DNA of 64,000 nucleotides. Origin: Pseudomonadota bacterium (GTDB taxonomy: Bacteria; Pseudomonadota; Gammaproteobacteria; Burkholderiales; Rhodocyclaceae). The translations under genes were made by a program, and so were the position numbers. The DNA is taken from contig JAFEDH010000004.1 of the NCBI GenBank assembly GCA_018241695.1, positions 359,500 through 423,499 of the forward strand, given 5' to 3'. Shown here in pieces: positions 59,991 through 64,000 of this stretch (positions within the stretch are counted from its first letter, which is position 1; every line of letters starts with the position of its first letter). The notes below the pieces were generated by a model. The model made no database searches and had not been told where the DNA came from. It saw nothing but the letters and a program-made list of their open reading frames with translations.

Positions 59991-60014
59991 AACGGGGCGC
60001 TGCGGCGCCCCGTT
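59991..60014 (+). terminator. Terminator hairpin after erpA
   Basis: AACGGGGCGC-TGCG-GCGCCCCGTT gives a perfect ten-base-pair stem followed by a short T-rich stretch (TTTCGTT, whose first two Ts belong to the stem). It may also stop anmK transcription from the other side. Confidence 0.75.
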
Positions 60015-60046
60015 TCGTTCCCCCTCGGCTTTTCTGAGATCCAATA

Positions 60047-61156
60047 TCAAACTGGATAGTGGGCACCGAGTATGCGTGCTCCCTGTGCCCCGGTAACGGC
60101 CGGAAGGTTTCCTGTTCGCCCGAGGACATGCTGTCGGGCCAACCAGGCGAAGGCGATTGCCTCGACCTGTTCGGGAGGGATGCCCAGCGTGCCGGTATCG
60201 GATATCCGGATTGCGGGCAGGGTGCTGGATAGTGCAGCCATGAGTACCGGATTGCGGGCTCCACCGCCACAGACGAAGAGTGCTTCGGTATCCGGACACC
60301 AGCGGATTACTGCGTTGCGTACGGATGTGGCAGTATAGGCGACCAGTGTCGCTTGCACGTCCGCAGCCGAGAATTGCGGATCTAGCTGTGTTTCCAGCCA
60401 GGAAATGGAAAACTGCTCCCTGCCACAGCTTTTGGGCGGGCTTTGCCCAAGAAATGGGTGTCTCATCAGCCGCTCAAGCAGTTCAGGCACGATGCGACCA
60501 CTGCTGCTCCAGTGCCCCTCACGATCGCAAGGCTGATGTAAATGGCGTTGGGCCCAGGCATCCAGGAGCATGTTCGCCGGCCCACAATCAAAGCCGAGTA
60601 CCATGCCTTGGCATGGCAGATAAGTCAGATTGGCGATACCGCCCAGGTTGAGAACGGCACGGGATTCTGCCGGATGACGGAATATTTCGGCATGGAATGC
60701 AGGCACCAGAGGAGCACCCTGCCCTCCGGCGGCCACGTCCCGACTGCGAAAATCAGCGACTACCGCAATCCCGGTTTGTTCGGCGATTCGCGCCGGATTA
60801 TTGATTTGCAGCGTGTACCCATCGCCCGGGCAGTGGCGCAGGGTCTGTCCGTGGCAGCCGATTGCGGCAATCAACGATGTGGGTAACGGATATTTCCGAA
60901 GCAGGTTAAGAACGGCTTCGGCATAGATATCCGCCAGGGCATTGCCCAGCAAGGCGGTGCGGTGGAGTTCGTTTCCGGTGGCCTGATGCAAAGCCAGGGC
61001 TTCGGTACGCAATTCGTCAGGAAAGGGAATGTAGTCGGTGGCGACGACGGTCGGATGGTTGTTTTCAAAGTGCACAAGAGCGGCATCCACCCCATCCAGA
61101 CTGGTGCCGGACATCAAACCGATGTAATACGCTTGGCGATTATTCTGCGCTGACAA
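60047..61156 (-). CDS. anmK: Anhydro-N-acetylmuramic acid kinase
   Basis: A 369-residue kinase that phosphorylates and opens anhydroMurNAc during cell-wall recycling. The N-terminus has GLMSGTSLDGVDAALVHFEN. ATP and sugar sites lie near GCHGQTLRHCPGDGYTLQIN, NLGGIANLTYLP and FVCGGGARNPVLM. The only usable start is TTG at 61156; any later Met would cut into the first strand. It overlaps the end of the M23 peptidase gene by 17 bases. Confidence 0.94.
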   Translation of the reverse strand: MSAQNNRQAYYIGLMSGTSLDGVDAALVHFENNHPTVVATDYIPFPDELRTEALALHQATGNELHRTALLGNALADIYAEAVLNLLRKYPLPTSLIAAIGCHGQTLRHCPGDGYTLQINNPARIAEQTGIAVVADFRSRDVAAGGQGAPLVPAFHAEIFRHPAESRAVLNLGGIANLTYLPCQGMVLGFDCGPANMLLDAWAQRHLHQPCDREGHWSSSGRIVPELLERLMRHPFLGQSPPKSCGREQFSISWLETQLDPQFSAADVQATLVAYTATSVRNAVIRWCPDTEALFVCGGGARNPVLMAALSSTLPAIRISDTGTLGIPPEQVEAIAFAWLARQHVLGRTGNLPAVTGAQGARILGAHYPV

Positions 61157-62477
61157 AGCGGAAATCCCGCAGCATGCCGAGCCGGGCCAGTTCGGTGGCG
61201 GTCGCTTGATGGAATTGGGGGAACTGGCGGGTTGTCAGGGGAGGTGTTTCTGGCAGGGCTACCGTGAGCGGATTCTGGTGGATACCGTCCATGCGGAATT
61301 CATAGTGCAGATGGGGGCCGCTTGCCAGGCCGCTCGCGCCGGTGAAGGCAATGAGCTCCCCCTGGGAAACGTGGTCACCCTTCTTCAATCCACTGGCGAA
61401 TCGCGAGAGGTGCCCATACAGAGTGGAATAATGACCCTGGTGTCGCAGGATCACGACCTTGCCATATCCACCCTGAACGCCGACAAAGTCGACCATACCG
61501 GCGGCGGTTGCCCTGACCCGGGTTCCGATAGCCGCACCATAGTCCACCCCCTTGTGGGCACGCCATTGCTGGAGAACGGGATGGAATCGTGCACTGCTGA
61601 AGCCGGAAGTCACACGGGAAAATTCCAGCGGGGAGCGGAGAAAGGCTTTGCGCAGACTTTCTCCCTCGGGGGTGTAATACCCACCCTTGTCCTGATCTTC
61701 ACTATTGCCAAACCAAAGTGCCTGGTAACGGTGATTGCCGTTGGTAAATTCGGCAGCCAGGATACGTCCGGTACGGATGGGCTTGCCGTCAGTGCGGATT
61801 GATTCGTACACAACGGAGAAGCGGTCTCCCTTGCGCAGATCACGGTGAAAGTCGATTTCGCCACCAAAAATGTCGGCCAGCTGGATGGCGATGGCATCCG
61901 GAATACCCACCGCATCGGTTGCCCCGAATAGTGAATAACGGATTTCGGCGGACTTCATCACCACCTGTGTTTCTGTCGGGAGTGTGGTGGTCCGGACTTG
62001 GAACCCGGTATCCGATTGCTTGATGCTCAGCACCTGATTCCCTCCGCCATTGAGGGGGAATGTCAGGCTTTGCAGGTGACCCGCTCGATCCCGTTGTGCA
62101 ATGACTGTTTTCCCGGGGGACATTTGCCGGAAAATGGCCTCGGCTCCCGGAGAGCCACGCAACCTTTCTATGGTTGCATCATCGCCAGCGCCGAGACGAT
62201 CAAGCAGAGAGGCGACTGTATCGCCGACGCGGATGCGGTCCTCCTGTATATATGACTCTGTGGTCGTAATCGGTGCAGGGTTTGCGGTGAGGGATAGTTC
62301 CTCCACCACATCACGCTGTTCGACTTTTTTCGGCACACCTCCGGAGACCGTACCGAAGGCCGTAACCATGCCGATCAATGCGGTGATGCCAACCACCCCC
62401 ACAGCCCAGCGGCGATGGGACAGCATTACTGTGGGATCGGGGAGATAAGCTAAAATCCGGCGCTTTCCTTGCATCAT
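61140..62477 (-). CDS. M23-family peptidoglycan DD-metallopeptidase (MepM-like)
   Basis: A 445-residue inner-membrane-anchored or periplasmic endopeptidase. One membrane segment lies near the start (WAVGVVGITALIGMVTAF). An OapA/LysM-like region follows, with IRVGDTVASLLDRLG. The C-terminal LytM domain has HKGVDYGAAIGTRVRATAAG and GPHLHYEFRMDG, which hold the zinc ligands HxxxD and HxH. E. coli MepM cleaves D-Ala-mDAP crosslinks. The ATG at 62477 is chosen; an upstream in-frame TTG at 62498 is less likely. Coupling to anmK joins wall cutting and recycling. Confidence 0.92.
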   Translation of the reverse strand: MMQGKRRILAYLPDPTVMLSHRRWAVGVVGITALIGMVTAFGTVSGGVPKKVEQRDVVEELSLTANPAPITTTESYIQEDRIRVGDTVASLLDRLGAGDDATIERLRGSPGAEAIFRQMSPGKTVIAQRDRAGHLQSLTFPLNGGGNQVLSIKQSDTGFQVRTTTLPTETQVVMKSAEIRYSLFGATDAVGIPDAIAIQLADIFGGEIDFHRDLRKGDRFSVVYESIRTDGKPIRTGRILAAEFTNGNHRYQALWFGNSEDQDKGGYYTPEGESLRKAFLRSPLEFSRVTSGFSSARFHPVLQQWRAHKGVDYGAAIGTRVRATAAGMVDFVGVQGGYGKVVILRHQGHYSTLYGHLSRFASGLKKGDHVSQGELIAFTGASGLASGPHLHYEFRMDGIHQNPLTVALPETPPLTTRQFPQFHQATATELARLGMLRDFRFVSAE

Positions 62478-62550
62478 ATCCAGGCGATCGGACGACAAAA
62501 AAGTCGCGGCAGTGTAGCACCGATCGCCATTCCCTTAGGACCGCAAGACG

Positions 62551-63738
62551 ATGAGCGAGATCGAATCGCAACTGACCCTGATCAAGCGTGGGGCGGACGA
62601 GTTATTGATCGAGGCCGAACTGGTCGAGAAGCTGAAAAGCGGCAGATCGCTACGCATCAAGGCCGGATTTGACCCGACGGCGCCAGATCTGCATCTTGGG
62701 CATACGGTTCTAATCAACAAAATGCGACATTTTCAGGAAATGGGGCATCGTGTTCAATTCCTGATCGGTGATTTCACCGGAATGATCGGAGATCCCACGG
62801 GAAAGAACACGACCCGGCCTCCTTTGTCCCGGGAACAGATTCTCGCCAATGCCGAGACCTATCGGGACCAGGTTTTCAAGATTCTTGACCCAGAGAGAAC
62901 CGAGGTTTGCTTTAACTCCTCGTGGTTCGATACGCTCGGGGCTGCCGGCATGATCAAACTGGCAGCGCAGCATACGGTAGCCAGAATGCTGGAGCGAGAT
63001 GATTTTTCCAAACGCCATGCCAATGGTCAGCCGATTGCTGTCCATGAATTTCTCTATCCGCTGTGTCAGGGATACGACTCGGTGGCAATGAATACCGATG
63101 TGGAACTGGGTGGTACGGACCAGAAATTCAATCTGCTGGTCGGCCGGGAACTGCAGAAACACTACGGCCAATCACCACAGTGCGTATTGATGATGCCCCT
63201 GCTGGTGGGGCTGGACGGCGTGAATAAAATGTCGAAATCCCTAGGGAACTATGTCGGAATTGCGGAGCCGCCAAAAGAAATATTTGGCAAGCTGATGTCG
63301 ATTTCGGACGATCTGATGTGGCGCTACTACGATCTTCTTTCGTTCAGGAACAATGTTGAAATCGCTTGCCTGCGCCAGGAAACGGTGGAGGGCCGCAATC
63401 CCCGTGATGCCAAGGTTCAGCTGGCGCTGGAAATCGTTGCACGATTTCACTCGCAAAGAGATGCACAGGCGGCACTCGCTGACTTCGAGGCCCGTTTTCA
63501 ACGTGGAGTACTGCCTGATGACATGCCGGAGCTGGAAATTGCTGCGGGTGGAGTGGCCCAGATATTGAAGCAGGCGCAACTGACCGCCAGCACCTCGGAA
63601 GCCATACGCCTCATTGAGGGTGGTGGAGTGCGCTGCAATGGTGAGAAGGTGACGGACAAGGCACTTGTTTTCAAAGTGGGGGACATCGCCGTGTTGCAGG
63701 TAGGGAAGAGAAAATATGCGCGTGTGCGCATTGTGTGA
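62551..63738 (+). CDS. tyrS: Tyrosine--tRNA ligase
   Basis: A 395-residue class I synthetase. The HIGH motif appears as [10 protein letters not shown] and the KMSKS loop as [12 protein letters not shown]. The C-terminal S4 RNA-binding domain ends [12 protein letters not shown]. Length fits the longer TyrRS branch common in beta- and gammaproteobacteria such as Pseudomonas. It stands between the divergent M23 gene and the rRNA promoter. Confidence 0.97.
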   Translation: MSEIESQLTLIKRGADELLIEAELVEKLKSGRSLRIKAGFDPTAPDLHLGHTVLINKMRHFQEMGHRVQFLIGDFTGMIGDPTGKNTTRPPLSREQILANAETYRDQVFKILDPERTEVCFNSSWFDTLGAAGMIKLAAQHTVARMLERDDFSKRHANGQPIAVHEFLYPLCQGYDSVAMNTDVELGGTDQKFNLLVGRELQKHYGQSPQCVLMMPLLVGLDGVNKMSKSLGNYVGIAEPPKEIFGKLMSISDDLMWRYYDLLSFRNNVEIACLRQETVEGRNPRDAKVQLALEIVARFHSQRDAQAALADFEARFQRGVLPDDMPELEIAAGGVAQILKQAQLTASTSEAIRLIEGGGVRCNGEKVTDKALVFKVGDIAVLQVGKRKYARVRIV

Positions 63739-63802
63739 GGGTTGTCAGCGCGATGGATTCCGGTAAGAGGAAAATGCATTTTCAAATTTTTTGAGAAAAA
63801 GG

Positions 63803-63830
63803 TTGACCGGAGATTTTCTCTACCTATAAT
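63803..63830 (+). promoter_or_regulatory. Ribosomal RNA operon promoter
   Basis: TTGACC (63803-63808) and a perfect TATAAT (63825-63830) are spaced by 16 bases, which is normal for rrn P1 promoters. An A/T-rich stretch at about 63779-63800 could be an UP element. The expected start is near 63837. Confidence 0.88.
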
Positions 63831-63836
63831 GCGCAC

Positions 63837-64000
63837 CTCTTTGCTGTGCCGCGTTACAAAAATGTAGCGCTGACCGCAGCGGTTCTTTAAAAACTGGAAC
63901 AGCCGATAGGTGTAGGTACTTGCTAGGCTGAGGTAGTGATGAGTGGATGGCTCCGAGATCGAAGGGGTTGTTCATGGGTCTGAGAGGGCCTGGCCGAGAG
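63837..64000 (+). other. 5' leader of a ribosomal RNA operon (16S gene beyond window)
   Basis: This stretch has no gene. It holds GGTTCTTTAAAAAC at 63881-63894, a boxA-like antitermination element, followed by GGAACAGCCGATAGGTG, wording typical of betaproteobacterial pre-16S leaders. No 16S sequence is reached before the right edge. The 98 bases between the tyrS stop and this leader hold the promoter region above. Confidence 0.8.

Noticed and set aside
63770..63783. Palindrome GAAAATGCATTTTC as a terminator of tyrS
   Set aside because: A perfect palindrome without loop bases makes a poor RNA hairpin; it is more likely part of the A/T-rich region before the rRNA promoter.

Overview
The window looks like the chromosome of a GC-rich betaproteobacterium, most likely of the Rhodocyclales or a nearby order. 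This is inferred from gene content and order, not from a database search. Pointers are the FmdB-DUF502-aspS...nudB run, the DUF1840 and CNP1-like proteins, Coq7, the glyQ-glyS-gmhB-plsC run, the miaB-phoH-ybeY-corC-lnt run and the rRNA leader at the right edge. Coding density is very high: no gap exceeds 300 bases, and about 64 protein genes are supported. I see no insertion sequence, prophage, integrase, CRISPR array or tRNA gene, so this is mostly core genome with a few interesting insertions into conserved operons.

Layout. 1-7.6 kb: a partial TetR regulator faces away from metH. metH is preceded by a -10 box and an S-adenosylhomocysteine (SAH) riboswitch and is followed without a terminator by PACE efflux, LysE exporter, cupin and SelO genes. 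7.7-12.5 kb, leftward: DUF1840, hydrolase, tautomerase, cca and slt. 12.5-15.4 kb, rightward: 5-formyl-THF cyclo-ligase and a PAS-PAS-GGDEF-EAL protein. 15.5-28.4 kb, leftward: patB-like lyase, methyltransferase, ilvA, hydrolase, MATE pump, then the long operon glyQ-glyS-gmhB-plsC-(degenerate DUF45 paralogue)-DUF45 peptidase-quinone reductase-gloA.

28.4-34.3 kb is an iron island. A Fur-boxed promoter drives tonB, a Fiu-like receptor and the PiuC hydroxylase. The convergent feoAB operon has its own Fur box, so ferric-siderophore and ferrous uptake sit side by side. 34.4-41.2 kb, leftward, is the miaB-phoH-ybeY-corC-lnt cluster, interrupted by a small secreted protein of unknown function and by a crotonase-family gene. 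41.2-45.2 kb, leftward, is FmdB-DUF502-aspS-RNase-barstar-nudB, in which a secreted RNase Sa-like nuclease and its barstar-type inhibitor sit inside a tRNA-synthetase operon.

45.3-54.3 kb: pilD-pilC without pilB, a CorB-CcsA-like pair divergent from ffh, an NAD(P)-binding protein, and a lytic transglycosylase coupled to proS. 54.4-59.9 kb, rightward: rppH-CNP1-coq7, rplM-rpsI with promoter, leader hairpin and terminator, then argC-coiled-coil protein-bactofilin and erpA. osmC lies on the other strand. 60.0-64.0 kb: anmK and an M23 endopeptidase leftward, tyrS rightward, and then a strong ribosomal-RNA promoter and leader whose 16S gene lies beyond the window.

The most interesting items are the SAH riboswitch heading a metH-efflux gene run, the RNase Sa/barstar pair inside the aspS operon, the tandem DUF45 peptidase and its active-site-less sister, and the paired Fur-controlled iron loci.
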